The position numbers were made by a program, and so were the translations under genes. Below the pieces are notes generated by a model. The model searched no databases. It was given only the letters and a program-made list of their open reading frames with translations, and was not told the origin of the DNA. From contig CAWKDW010000016.1 of NCBI GenBank assembly GCA_963848475.1, forward strand, positions 177,597-241,596: 64,000 bases of DNA. The letters are read 5' to 3'. This document shows positions 45,665 through 54,661 of this stretch, piece by piece; the stretch's first letter is position 1, and each line of letters starts with the position of its first letter. The stretch is from Solirubrobacter sp963848475. Its GTDB lineage: Bacteria; Actinomycetota; Thermoleophilia; Solirubrobacterales; Solirubrobacteraceae.

Positions 45665-46227
45665 CAGTCGTCCGTCAGGAAGTTCTTCAACAGCTGCTTC
45701 CCGTCCGGCGTCAGCACGGACTCGGGATGGAACTGGACGCCGACGGCGGGCAGTTCGCGGTGACGCATGGCCATCAGGACGCCGCCGCCGTGGGCGGTCG
45801 CCTCGAGCTCGTCCGGCAGGTGGTCATCCACGACCAGCGAGTGATAGCGCGCGACGGGCAGTGGACTCGGCAGTCCCGCGAAGATCCCCTTGCCGTCGTG
45901 GGTGATCTCGGTCGTCTTGCCGTGCACCGGGAGGTGGCGGATGACCGTGCCGCCGAAGGCCTGCCCCATCGACTGGTGGCCGAGACAGACGCCGAGGGTC
46001 TTCACGCCGGCCTCGGGGAAGCGGCGCATGACCTCGATCGAGATCCCGGCCTCGTTGGGCGTGCACGGGCCCGGCGAGACGACGACGCGGTCGTAGTCGC
46101 GGCTGAGCAGCTCGTCGACCGACACGACGTCGTTGCGCACGACCTCGAGCTCCGCTCCCAGCTCGCCCAGGTACTGGACGAGGTTGTAGGTGAAGGAGTC
46201 GTAGTTGTCGACCATCAGGACTCTCAT
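45664..46227 (-). CDS. trpG: anthranilate synthase glutamine amidotransferase component
   Basis: 187 residues from ATG 46227, overlapping the trpE stop by 4 bp. Class I glutamine amidotransferase that feeds ammonia to TrpE. Starts LMVDNYDSFTYNLVQYLGEL, SPGPCTPNEAGIS, nucleophilic Cys in TLGVCLGHQSMGQAFGG, and His-Glu pair in GVQFHPESVLTPDG. It could also serve aminodeoxychorismate synthesis, as many TrpG proteins do. Confidence 0.96.
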   Translation of the reverse strand: MRVLMVDNYDSFTYNLVQYLGELGAELEVVRNDVVSVDELLSRDYDRVVVSPGPCTPNEAGISIEVMRRFPEAGVKTLGVCLGHQSMGQAFGGTVIRHLPVHGKTTEITHDGKGIFAGLPSPLPVARYHSLVVDDHLPDELEATAHGGGVLMAMRHRELPAVGVQFHPESVLTPDGKQLLKNFLTDD

Positions 46228-47681
46228 GGCCACGCCGCCTGTTTGACCGCCAGCTCGATCGCCTTCACGACGCCCGCCGCCTTCGCGCGCGACTCCTCGT
46301 ACTCGTAGTCGGGCTTGGCGTCGGCCACGGTCCCGCCTCCGGCCTGGATGTGCGCCATCCCGTCCTTGACGACGACGGTGCGGATGCAGATGCAGGTGTC
46401 GAGCTCGCCGCCGTAGGACAGCCAGCCGACGGCGCCGCCGTACGCGCCGCGCTTGACCGGCTCGAGCTCGTCGATGATCTCCATCGCGCGGATCTTCGGC
46501 GCGCCGCTCAGGGTGCCGGCGGGCAGGACGCTGCGCAGGGCGTCGATCGCGCTGACCTCCTCGCGCAGGGTCCCGGCGACCTGGGAGACGATGTGGATCA
46601 CGTGCGAGTAGGTCTCGACCTCCATCATCCGCTCGACGTGCACCGAGCCGTTCTCGCACACGCGGCCGAGGTCGTTGCGGCCGAGATCGACGAGCATCAC
46701 GTGCTCGGAACGCTCCTTCTCGTCGGCCAGCAGCTCGGCGGCGATCGCGGCGTCGTCCTCCCCGCGCGGGCGGGTGCCGGCGATCGGCCGGGTCGAGACG
46801 TGGCGGCCGTTGACCGTCAGCAGCGGCTCGGGTGAGGCGCCGACGATCTGGAAGTCCTCGAAGTCGAGGAAGTACATGTACGGCGACGGGTTCACGGCGC
46901 GCAGCCCGCGATAGATGCTGAACGGCTCGACCGGCGTGGGCGCGCTCCAGCGCTGGGACGGGACCACCTGGTAGGCGTCGCCGGCGTGGATGTACTCGAT
47001 GATCCTCGAGACGTTGGCCTCGAACTGCTCGCGCGGCATGTTGGACTCGAAGACCGGCTCCTCGCGCGGGCCGTGCGTCTCCAGCGGCGGCAGTGGGCCG
47101 GCGAGCCGGGTTCGAACCTGGCGGATGGCCTCCACGGCGCGCGCGTGGGCGGCGTCGATCGAGCCCTCGTCGTCGAGGTAGGCGTTGGCCAGGATCGTGA
47201 CCGTGTGGCGCAGGTGGTCGAAGGCGACGATCACGTCGGAGAGCATCAGCGCCATGTCCGGCAGGCCGAGCACGTCCGGGTTGGGCTCCGGCAGGCGCTC
47301 CACGGCGCGCACGCAGTCGAAGCCGAAGAAGCCGACGGCACCGCCCGCGAACGGCGGCAGGCCGGCGATCTCGGCCTGGCGCACCTCGGTCACGGCCTCG
47401 TGCGCAAGCGTGTACGGGTCTCCGCCGTCGGCCAGGCTCCAGCGGATGACCCGCTTCGGGCGCCAGCCGATGAACGAGTAGCGACCGACCTGCTGACCCT
47501 GCTCGGCGGACTCCAGCAGGAACGCCGGGCCGTCGCCGCGCAGCTTCAGGAAGGCGGAGACGGGTGTCTCGCAGTCCTCGATGAAGGAATGCGTGACCGG
47601 GACCAGGTTGTGGTCGCCCTCGATCGCCCGCGCCTCTTCCAGCGTCGGCGAGACCTCGAGGTGCTCAGCGACGGCGGGCAA
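46224..47681 (-). CDS. trpE: anthranilate synthase component I
   Basis: 485 residues. Chorismate to anthranilate, with TrpG. N-terminal feedback-site region with the conserved LLES (AFLLESAEQGQQVGRYSFIG), then the catalytic core: AGDAYQVVPSQRW, GASPEPLL, RPIAGTRPRGEDD, LVDLGRNDLGRVCENGSV, LPAGTLSGAPKIRAMEIID and IQAGGGTVADAKPDYEYEES. First trp enzyme of the operon; overlaps hisIE by 17 bp. No leader peptide, attenuator or T-box is visible before it. Confidence 0.97.
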   Translation of the reverse strand: MPAVAEHLEVSPTLEEARAIEGDHNLVPVTHSFIEDCETPVSAFLKLRGDGPAFLLESAEQGQQVGRYSFIGWRPKRVIRWSLADGGDPYTLAHEAVTEVRQAEIAGLPPFAGGAVGFFGFDCVRAVERLPEPNPDVLGLPDMALMLSDVIVAFDHLRHTVTILANAYLDDEGSIDAAHARAVEAIRQVRTRLAGPLPPLETHGPREEPVFESNMPREQFEANVSRIIEYIHAGDAYQVVPSQRWSAPTPVEPFSIYRGLRAVNPSPYMYFLDFEDFQIVGASPEPLLTVNGRHVSTRPIAGTRPRGEDDAAIAAELLADEKERSEHVMLVDLGRNDLGRVCENGSVHVERMMEVETYSHVIHIVSQVAGTLREEVSAIDALRSVLPAGTLSGAPKIRAMEIIDELEPVKRGAYGGAVGWLSYGGELDTCICIRTVVVKDGMAHIQAGGGTVADAKPDYEYEESRAKAAGVVKAIELAVKQAAWP

Positions 47682-48279
47682 CGAGCACCTCCCCGGCGTC
47701 GGCGAGGCTCATGCCGCGGCTGCGCAGCAGCACGGCGAGGTGGTAGAGGACGTCGGCGGCCTCGTTGGCCACGCGCTCGTCGGACTCCTCGCGGGCGGCC
47801 CGCACGACCTCCTCGGCCTCCTCCTGGACCTTCTCGCCGATCAGCGGCGGATCGGCCAGCAGCTTGGCCGTGTAGGAGCCCTCGGTCGGCTGCTCGGCGC
47901 GCTCCTTCAGCGTGCGCTCGAGACCCGGCAGCGCTTCGTAGGGCACGGGCGGCTCGAGGTCGCCGGTGAAGAAGCACGTGCGCTCGCCGGTGTGGCAGGC
48001 CGGCCCGGCGGGCTCGACCAGCGCGAGCACCGCGTCGTTGTCGCAGTCGAAGCGCAGGGCCTTGACCGCCTGCGTGTTGCCGGAGGTCGCGCCCTTGTGC
48101 CAGAGCTCGTTCCGGGAGCGGCTGAAAAGGTGCAGCTCACCGGTCTCGCGGCTCAGCCGGAGCGCTTCTTCATTCATGTAGGCGAGGGTCAAGACCTCGC
48201 CGGATCGCCAATCCTGAATGACGCACGGCACAAGGCCGCGATCATCGAATCGAAGCGAATCTGGACTAGGAGGCTCCAT
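47665..48279 (-). CDS. hisIE: bifunctional phosphoribosyl-AMP cyclohydrolase / phosphoribosyl-ATP pyrophosphatase
   Basis: 204 residues: steps two and three of histidine synthesis in one chain. HisI half (1-110): VLTLAYMNEEALRLSRETGE, LWHKGATSGNTQAVKALRFD, CDNDAVLALVEPAGPACHTG with zinc and metal ligands. HisE half (115-204): LIGEKVQEEAEEVVRAAREE and VANEAADVLYHLAVLL. Fusions like this are common in other phyla, while many actinobacteria keep hisI and hisE separate. Confidence 0.95.
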   Translation of the reverse strand: MEPPSPDSLRFDDRGLVPCVIQDWRSGEVLTLAYMNEEALRLSRETGELHLFSRSRNELWHKGATSGNTQAVKALRFDCDNDAVLALVEPAGPACHTGERTCFFTGDLEPPVPYEALPGLERTLKERAEQPTEGSYTAKLLADPPLIGEKVQEEAEEVVRAAREESDERVANEAADVLYHLAVLLRSRGMSLADAGEVLVARRR

Positions 48280-48294
48280 TGGGAGCCGGGGAGT

Positions 48295-48639
48295 TTAGGC
48301 GCCCTGCTCGGCCCAGGGAGAACGGCGACCCAGCGGCGCGGCGCGTCCGACCAGCGGGCGGCGGTTCCAGTCATGCGCGTAATCGCGGTGCAGGCGGTAG
48401 ACCGCCCACAGGAAATAGATCGACGCGGGCACGCCGAGGTTGTCGAAGAAGACGCTGCGCGGGTCGCTCACGGTCAGCATTCCTGCCACCGGATGCGAGA
48501 GCGCGCACGTCGCGAAGACCCCGCTCATGGCGGCTCCGGAGAGCGACCAGCCGTCGAGCAGCGGGTACCGGGCCAGCCGGGTGCGCGCCGTGTAGTAGCC
48601 CACGAGCGCGTAGTTGGCGAACAGGATCAGCGCGGACAA
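48295..48639 (-). CDS. three-helix membrane protein between isoprenoid and hisIE genes
   Basis: 114 residues from a TTG at 48639, supported by GGAG six bases upstream. Helices: ALILFANYALVGYYTA, LSGAAMSGVFATCALSHPVA, and VPASIYFLWAVYRLH, then a basic tail. Lies 48 bp after the reductase gene and 15 bp before hisIE, on the same strand. Family unknown; the position suggests a link with the isoprenoid genes upstream. Confidence 0.6.
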   Translation of the reverse strand: MSALILFANYALVGYYTARTRLARYPLLDGWSLSGAAMSGVFATCALSHPVAGMLTVSDPRSVFFDNLGVPASIYFLWAVYRLHRDYAHDWNRRPLVGRAAPLGRRSPWAEQGA

Positions 48640-48687
48640 GACTCCCTGACTGATCGGCGCTTCGCCGGCCCGGGGAGACTGCGCCTG

Positions 48688-49872
48688 TCAGGCACCCGAC
48701 GCATGTCCGGGCGGTGCCAGCGCCAAGTACCAATCAAAGGCGCGCCGGCATGGGCGTTCGCGTCCCATCACGCTCAGGAGCGCCGTCAGCGCGCGCGGCG
48801 GGATCCGCGGAAGCGTGCGTTGCAGCGCCAGCGCCCAGGCATACGCCGGGGCGTGACCGCGCGAGAAGGCCGCGTAGCGCTCGAGCGCCTGCTCACGCGT
48901 CTGGCGGTGCTCCAGCACCGCGCGCAGTTCGCGTCCGGCCGTGATCCCGAAGTAGAACGCGGTCCGGATGCCCTCGCCGGAGAGCGGCAGGCAGTGTCCG
49001 GCGCTGTCGCCCACGAAGAAGACCCCGCCGGCGGTCGCCGGGCGCAGGCGGTGCGGGAACCAGTTGCCCTGGTAGCGGACCGCATCGCGCTGCAGGCGGC
49101 TCGCGATCTCCTTCGTCGGCTCTTTGACGTGATCGCGCGGCTCGTAGGAGCCGACGCCGACGCGCTGCTCGCCGTCGGCGGGGACCGACCACGCGTAGCC
49201 GCTGCGGATCAGCGAGCGGTCGATCCAGACGTCGAGGTCGGTGCCCTCTCCGTGCGGGTGGACCTCGAGGCCGCGGGAGATGGCGGCGTCGGGCGGCTGG
49301 ACGTTGGCGCCGGGCCCGAGGACCCGTCTCCAGCCGAGTGCGTCGACGATCAGCGGCGCGTGGAGGTCCCCGCGGTCCGTATGGATGACAATTTCGCCGT
49401 CCGCGACGCCTGCGGCGCGCCATGCCGGGCGCCGATCGCCCGCCGCGCGCGCGCCTCCGGCGCCGCTCCCTGCGACGTCACCACGCGCCTGCACCTTCGC
49501 GATCTCGAACCGCGCGGTTCCGGCCTGCTCCCAGAGGGCTTGGCAGAGCTCGCGGTAGTCAAAGCTCGACCAGCTCCACGGCAGCCGGAAGCGGGCCGAG
49601 CCGTGCGGCGTGTGGAACGCCATGCACGGGATCTCCTGACGGATCGCCCGCTCGACGCCCATCGCGTGCAGCCACGGCGTCGGCGCGGCGCAGGCCGAGG
49701 TGGCGCGCTCGCCGATCTCGTAGCGGTCGACGATCAGCACGTCCGCCCCGCCGGCGGCCAGCTCACGCGCGACCGCGAGACCCGCGAAGCTCGCGCCGCA
49801 GATCAGGACGTCGGCGCGGGGTCGCTCGATCGGCGTCCGCTCCGCGCCGCGCAGGGTCCTGCGGGTGGTCAT
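48688..49872 (-). CDS. geranylgeranyl-reductase-like FAD-dependent oxidoreductase, second copy
   Basis: 394 residues, clean frame. FAD motif ADVLICGASFAGLAVAREL at about 20-38, DRYEIGERATSACAAPTPWL, DALGWRRVLGPGANVQPPDA, VFFVGDSAGHCLPLSGEGIR. Strong paralog of the protein at 22866-24015, differing mainly by an Ala/Gly-rich insertion near residue 150. Start ATG overlaps the squalene/phytoene synthase stop, tying it to polyisoprenoid chemistry: saturation of double bonds in a lipid, carotenoid or menaquinone tail. Confidence 0.9.
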   Translation of the reverse strand: MTTRRTLRGAERTPIERPRADVLICGASFAGLAVARELAAGGADVLIVDRYEIGERATSACAAPTPWLHAMGVERAIRQEIPCMAFHTPHGSARFRLPWSWSSFDYRELCQALWEQAGTARFEIAKVQARGDVAGSGAGGARAAGDRRPAWRAAGVADGEIVIHTDRGDLHAPLIVDALGWRRVLGPGANVQPPDAAISRGLEVHPHGEGTDLDVWIDRSLIRSGYAWSVPADGEQRVGVGSYEPRDHVKEPTKEIASRLQRDAVRYQGNWFPHRLRPATAGGVFFVGDSAGHCLPLSGEGIRTAFYFGITAGRELRAVLEHRQTREQALERYAAFSRGHAPAYAWALALQRTLPRIPPRALTALLSVMGRERPCRRAFDWYLALAPPGHASGA

Positions 49873-50720
49873 CGCAGCGCGTCCAGCGCGGCGCCGGGCA
49901 GATGCCAGATGCGCACGCCGGCGCGGCGCCCGAGGACGTCGAACCCGCCCGCCTCGACGCGGTCGAGCATCCGGCCGTAGAGCGCGATCGCGAAGCGGAT
50001 GCCGGGGCGCACGGACGCGGGCGCGGAGGCGATCGCCGGCCGGGCGCCGGCGAACAGGGCGCGTGCGCGCTCGACCTCGTGGGCGAGCAGGGCGCGCACC
50101 TCCGGCGTCGCGTGCTTCGCCGCGAGGTCGCGCTCGCTGACGCCGAAGCGGGCGCGGTCGTCCTCGGGCAGGTAGATCCGGTCGAGGCTCGTGTCCTCGG
50201 GCACGTCGCGGATGAAGTTCGCGAGCTGGAAGGCGATCCCGAGCCGGCCGAGGTCGCAATGATGGCGCGCCGGGACGCCCAGCAGTGCGGCCATGATGCG
50301 CCCGACCGAGCCCGCCGAGCCGTCCATGTAGGCGACCAGCTCGTCCCAGCTGCCGATCCGCACCGGCGAGCAGTCGATCCGCATCGAGCGCATGTAGGGC
50401 CGCAGCTCGCCCAGCGGAAGCCGGTGGCGCGCACCGGCGTCGGCCAGGGCGCGGACGATCGGCTGCGTCGAATCGCAGCCCGCCTCCAGCTCGGCCTCCC
50501 ACGCGTCAAGCGCCGCGCGGCGGTCATCCGGCGAGGCGAGACGGCGTGGGCCGTCGACGATCTGATCGGCTGTGCGGACGTAGCCGTAGAGCGCGTGTGT
50601 GGCAGGACGAATCTCGGCTGGAAGCCGGCGCGTGGCGAAGTAGTAGGTGGGATCGTGGCGCAGCTGCATGCGCCGCGACGTCTCGTATCCCTCGTGCAAC
50701 GCCGCGTCCATGACGACCAT
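49869..50720 (-). CDS. squalene/phytoene synthase family prenyltransferase
   Basis: 283 residues. Head-to-head condensation of two prenyl diphosphates. First Asp-rich motif in YGYVRTADQIVDGPRRL near 45, YMDGSAGSVGRIMAALLG near 130, second Asp-rich motif in LANFIRDVPEDTSLDRIYLP near 165. The sequence does not separate squalene synthase from phytoene synthase, and no hpn or crt partner is in the window. ATG at 50720; a second ATG at 50711 is possible. Divergent from the ArsA-like ATPase with 20 bp between. Confidence 0.9.
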   Translation of the reverse strand: MVVMDAALHEGYETSRRMQLRHDPTYYFATRRLPAEIRPATHALYGYVRTADQIVDGPRRLASPDDRRAALDAWEAELEAGCDSTQPIVRALADAGARHRLPLGELRPYMRSMRIDCSPVRIGSWDELVAYMDGSAGSVGRIMAALLGVPARHHCDLGRLGIAFQLANFIRDVPEDTSLDRIYLPEDDRARFGVSERDLAAKHATPEVRALLAHEVERARALFAGARPAIASAPASVRPGIRFAIALYGRMLDRVEAGGFDVLGRRAGVRIWHLPGAALDALR

Positions 50721-50740
50721 TGTGTCCTAGGGTGAGTCCG

Positions 50741-51676
50741 ATGGAGGCATTGCTCCGCGATCGCTCGGTGCTCTACGTGACCGGCAAGGGCGGTGTGGGC
50801 AAGACGACGGTCGCCGCCGCGCTCGGGCTCGCCGCGGCGAAGACCGGCCGGCGCACGATCGTGTGCGAGGTCGCCGAGCAGGACCGGATGTCCCGCGCCT
50901 TCGCCCGCCACGGCGTGCGGCCGGAGCAGGAGGTCGAGCTCGCCGAGGATCTCTGGGCGATCACGATCGACCCGCAGCGGGCGCTCGAGGAGTGGATCGG
51001 CAGGCAGCTCGGCGGCGGGCCCGCGGGGCGCATCCTCGGCCACTCGCACGCCTTCCAGTACTTCGTCGCCGCCGCGCCGGGAGCGAAGGAGCTGATCACC
51101 ATCGCCAAGGTCTGGGAGCTCTCCCAGCCGCAGCGCTGGGACAAGCACAACCGCGCCTACGATCTCGTGGTGGTCGACGCGCCGGCCTCCGGCCACGGGA
51201 TCGGCATGCTCACCACGCCGCGCACCTTCGGCGAGATCGCCCGCGTGGGGCCGATCCGCCGCCAGGCCACGAAGGTCTCAGAGATGCTCGCGGACCCGAC
51301 ACGGACCGGCTACGTCGCCGTCGCGCTGCCGGAGGAGATGCCGGTCAACGAGACGATCGAGCTCGAGCGGCGCCTGGGCGACGCGGTCGGCCTCGGGCTC
51401 GACGCGATCGTGATGAACGCGATGTGGCCCGAGCGCTTCTCGTCCACCGACGTGACGAAGCTGCGCGCCGCGTCGCGTGACGGCTTCCCGGTCGATGAGC
51501 TCGGCGCCGTACGCGCCGCGCTCGCCGCGCACGAGCGCGTCAAGGCCCAGCGCGTGCACCTGCGGCGGCTGGAGGCGGCCACGGACGCGCCGATCAGCAC
51601 GTTGCCGTTCGTCTTCGAGTCCGAGCTCGGGCTCGAGCACTACGAGCATCTCGCGGACCAGCTGGCGGCCGACTGA
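50741..51676 (+). CDS. ArsA/GET3-like anion-transporting ATPase
   Basis: 311 residues, single ATPase domain. Deviant P-loop VTGKGGVGKTTVAAALGL near 15, switch-like VVDAPASGHGIGMLTTPRTF near 148, and family-type MPVNETIELERRL. GET3/ArsA homologues deliver tail-anchored membrane proteins in eukaryotes and archaea; actinobacteria often carry them without arsenite genes. No arsenite gene is nearby. Stop overlaps the next ATG by one base, linking it to two bPH2 membrane proteins. Confidence 0.9.
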   Translation: MEALLRDRSVLYVTGKGGVGKTTVAAALGLAAAKTGRRTIVCEVAEQDRMSRAFARHGVRPEQEVELAEDLWAITIDPQRALEEWIGRQLGGGPAGRILGHSHAFQYFVAAAPGAKELITIAKVWELSQPQRWDKHNRAYDLVVVDAPASGHGIGMLTTPRTFGEIARVGPIRRQATKVSEMLADPTRTGYVAVALPEEMPVNETIELERRLGDAVGLGLDAIVMNAMWPERFSSTDVTKLRAASRDGFPVDELGAVRAALAAHERVKAQRVHLRRLEAATDAPISTLPFVFESELGLEHYEHLADQLAAD

Positions 51677-52335
51677 TGCACGACCCGCGGCGCCCGCTCT
51701 CCCCCATCGCCCGCCGCGTCTGGCGGCTGCAGCAACTTGGCGTCTGGGCGGTCCTGTGCGTCGCCGGCGTGATCCTCACGATCAACCTCGACGTGCTCGG
51801 CCCGCTGTTCTGGATCGTGCCGGCGATCGGGCTCGTGCTCTGCACGACGCTCGTGCCGCCGCTGCTCTACTCGCGCTGGCGCTGGGACGTCCGCGACGAG
51901 GGCATCGACATCCGCCACGGCGCGATCACGATCCGCCGCACGCTCGTTCCGTGGGTGCGCGTGCAGCACGTCGACACGCGCCGCGGGCTGTTCGAACAGG
52001 GCTTCGGACTCGCGACCGTCGTCGTCCACACCGCCGCCGGCAGCCACACGATCCCGCTGCTGCCGCAGACCGAGGCCGAGACGCTGCGCGAGCGAATCGC
52101 CGGCCTGGCCCGGACGGAGGACGCCGAGCGGGAGGGCGCGGCCGTGCCCGCGGCCGACGACCCCGCGCCGCCGGCGCCGGCAGCGACCGACCCCGCGGTG
52201 CCCGAGCCCGCCGCCGCCGACCCCGCCGACCCCGCGCCACCCACCGCCACCGACCCCGCGCCACCCACCGCCGCCGACCCCACCCCGCGCGGCCCCTCCC
52301 CCCTACCGCCCGTTCCCCCGCGCGACGATGCCTGA
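51676..52335 (+). CDS. bPH2 (YdbS-like) membrane protein with Pro/Ala-rich tail
   Basis: 219 residues. Two N-terminal membrane helices (LGVWAVLCVAGVILTINLDV and a following one), then one bacterial PH-2 domain: DVRDEGIDIRHGAITIRRTL, VPWVRVQHVDTRRGLFEQGF. The last 70 residues are a low-complexity Pro/Ala/Asp/Thr tail. Overlaps the next gene by 8 bp. YdbS/YdbT pairs have been linked to resistance against antimicrobial proteins in Bacillus; whether that applies here is unknown. Confidence 0.85.
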   Translation: MHDPRRPLSPIARRVWRLQQLGVWAVLCVAGVILTINLDVLGPLFWIVPAIGLVLCTTLVPPLLYSRWRWDVRDEGIDIRHGAITIRRTLVPWVRVQHVDTRRGLFEQGFGLATVVVHTAAGSHTIPLLPQTEAETLRERIAGLARTEDAEREGAAVPAADDPAPPAPAATDPAVPEPAAADPADPAPPTATDPAPPTAADPTPRGPSPLPPVPPRDDA

Positions 52336-53717
52336 GACGCGTCGGCTGCACCGGTCGGCGGTCGTCATCTACTCCGCCGCCGCGCTGCGCGGCGCCGCGT
52401 TCCCGCTGATCGTGCTCGTCGCGATCTCGGTGTTCGGCGGCGCGACCGACGACCGCGGCTTCCTCCGCGCACTGCTCTACGGCGGCATCGGCCTGACGAT
52501 CTCCGTGATCGCCGGAGCGATGCGCTACCAGTCGACGACGTACCGCATCGGCGCCGACGCGATCCACCACCACACCGGGATCTTCAGCACGAAGGACACC
52601 GACGTCCGGCTCGACCGGATCGAGGCGATGGACGTCCACCAAGGCCCGCTGCAGCGCCTGTTCGGGGTCTTCGCGGTCGACGTGCAGACCGGTGCGGCGG
52701 GCAAGGGCGGCGAGATCTCGCTGCCGGCGCTGACGCCGGAGGCCGTCGCCGAGCTGCGGGCCGCCCGCCCGCAGGCGGCGGCCGCCGTCGCCGAGGAGGA
52801 AGCGCACGAGCGCACGAGCCGGCGAATCGCCGGACGCGAGCTCGCGATCGCCGCGCTGACCGCAGGCCAGCTCGGGATCCTGCTGCCGGTGCTGGCCGCC
52901 GGCGGCCAGGTGATCCAACAGCTCTTCGACGAGAAGCAGGGAGAGGAGGCGATCCGCTGGCTGCCGCACACCGTCACCGCGATCGTCGTCGGCGCGGTCG
53001 CGCTGCTCGTTCTCGCCTGGCTGCTCTCCACCGTCGGCGCGATCGTGACCTTCGGCGGCTTCACCGTCACCCGCGACGGTGACCGGCTGCGGATCTCCCG
53101 CGGGCTCGTCCACCGCAGCGAGGCCACGGTGCCGGTGTCGCGGGTCCGCGCCGTGCGGGTCGTCGAGGGCATCTTCCGCCGCCCGTTCGGGCTTGCCGCC
53201 CTCAACGTCGAGGTCACCGGCTACGCCGAGGAGGCCTCCGCGGCCCGCACGCTGTTCCCGCTCCTGCGCGTCCGCGATGTCGAGGCGTTCCTCGACGAGT
53301 TCCTCCCTGAACTGGCTGACGATCCGCGCGGCCTCAACCGCCCGCCCGACCGCGCGGCACGCCGCTACTTCATGCTCCCGGTGCTTGCGGGCGCCCTGGT
53401 GACCGTCGCCGCCTGGTTCGAGGTCGGCCCGCCCGCCCTGATCGCGCTGATCGCGGGCGCGCTCTACGGCCAGGCCCGCTGGCGCGCGGCCGCGTGGCGC
53501 CTCCAGGACGGCCGCCTCGCGATCAGCTCGATGCTCCTCGCCCAGACCACCGTCCTCGCCCCCGCGCACTTCCGCGAGTCCCACACGCTCGCCCAGAACG
53601 TCCTTCAGCGCCGCGCCTCCCTCGCCGACCTCGAGGTCACCTTCGGCAAGCAGACCACGGCCCGCGATCCGCCATCTCGACCTCGGAGACGCCCGCAGCG
53701 CCTGGTCGACGCTCTAG
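52328..53717 (+). CDS. bPH2 (YdbT-like) membrane protein with repeated PH domains (one frameshift)
   Basis: About 462 residues. Pairs of membrane helices alternate with PH-2 domains: YRIGADAIHHHTGIFSTKDT and DVRLDRIEAMDVHQGPLQRL, then TVTRDGDRLRISRGLVHRSE and VPVSRVRAVRVVEGIFRRPF, and a third near the end (WRLQDGRLAISSML). An extra base near 53666 makes the frame overrun into the neighbour; corrected, it ends RHLDLGDARSAWSTL at 53717. The partner of the preceding YdbS-like protein. Confidence 0.88.
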
Positions 53718-53767
53718 CGGCCGTTGCGCCGTCCCGAGCACGGCGGCTGACAGTCAGGCGACGGCTC

Positions 53768-54661
53768 CTAGGTGATGCCGAGGCGGTCCAGGAGGGCGTC
53801 GTCGGCGCGCCAGGAGCGGCGGACGCGGACGGAGAGGTCGAGGTGAACCGGGTTCGCGAGCTCGCGCTCGATCTCCTTGCGGGCGGCGGTGCCGATCGCC
53901 TTGATCATCTTGCCGTGGGCGCCGATCAGGATGCCCTTCTGCGACTCGGTCTCGACCCACATGGTCGCGCGCACGACGACCGTCTCCGCGGACTGCTCGA
54001 CCTCCTCGATCTGGACCTCGACCGAGTGCGGGACCTCCTGGCGCGTGCGGCTGAGGACCTGCTCGCGCACCAGCTCGGCCAGCATCACGTCCTCGGGCTG
54101 GTCGGAGAAGTCCTCGGGCGGGAAGTAGAACGGGCCCTCGGGCAGCAGGCCGGCGACGTACTCGAGCAGCTCCGGGACGCCCTTGCCGGTGCGTGCGGAG
54201 ATCGGGTAGACCTCGGCCTCGGGGAGGCCGAGCTCGCTCGCGATCTGCAGCGACTGGACGGTGCGCGTGTGGTTGAGCCGGTCGACCTTGTTGACCGCGA
54301 TCACGATCGGGACCCTGGCCTTCGCGAGCGCCTCGGCGATGAAGCGATCGCCGGGACCGCCGACGCCCTGATCGCCGTTGACGACGAACAGCGCCGCATC
54401 GGCCTCCGACAGCTCCGTCTCCACGCGCTTCTGCATCCGCGACGTCAGTGCGTCGCGCGGGCGCTGGACGCCCGGCAGGTCGGTCAGCACCAGCTGATAG
54501 CGGTCCGGCGCCGTGACGACCCCGCGGATCGCCCGCCGCGTGGTCTGCGGCTTGTCGGAGACGATCGCCACCTTGTGGCCGACCATCGCGTTCACCAGCG
54601 TCGACTTGCCGACATTCGGCCGTCCCGCCAGCGCCACGAAGCCCGAACGTGTGCCCGTCAT
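53768..54661 (-). CDS. era: GTPase Era
   Basis: 297 residues from ATG 54661, overlapping the ybeY stop (ATGA); a start at 54670 is also open. Ribosome-assembly GTPase binding 16S rRNA. G1 AGRPNVGKST, G2-like QTTRRAIRG, G3 DLPGVQRP, G4 NKVDRL, G5 SARTGKG; C-terminal KH domain with QKGILIGAHGKMIKAIGTAA. Confidence 0.96.
   Translation of the reverse strand: MTGTRSGFVALAGRPNVGKSTLVNAMVGHKVAIVSDKPQTTRRAIRGVVTAPDRYQLVLTDLPGVQRPRDALTSRMQKRVETELSEADAALFVVNGDQGVGGPGDRFIAEALAKARVPIVIAVNKVDRLNHTRTVQSLQIASELGLPEAEVYPISARTGKGVPELLEYVAGLLPEGPFYFPPEDFSDQPEDVMLAELVREQVLSRTRQEVPHSVEVQIEEVEQSAETVVVRATMWVETESQKGILIGAHGKMIKAIGTAARKEIERELANPVHLDLSVRVRRSWRADDALLDRLGIT

Noticed and set aside
47108..47122. GGTTCGAACCTGG, resembling a tRNA T-arm
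   Set aside because: It lies in frame inside trpE and no acceptor stem or anticodon arm can be built around it.
47682..48300. Trp leader peptide, attenuator or T-box before trpE
   Set aside because: The region is fully occupied by hisIE, and no Trp-codon cluster or alternative hairpins are seen.
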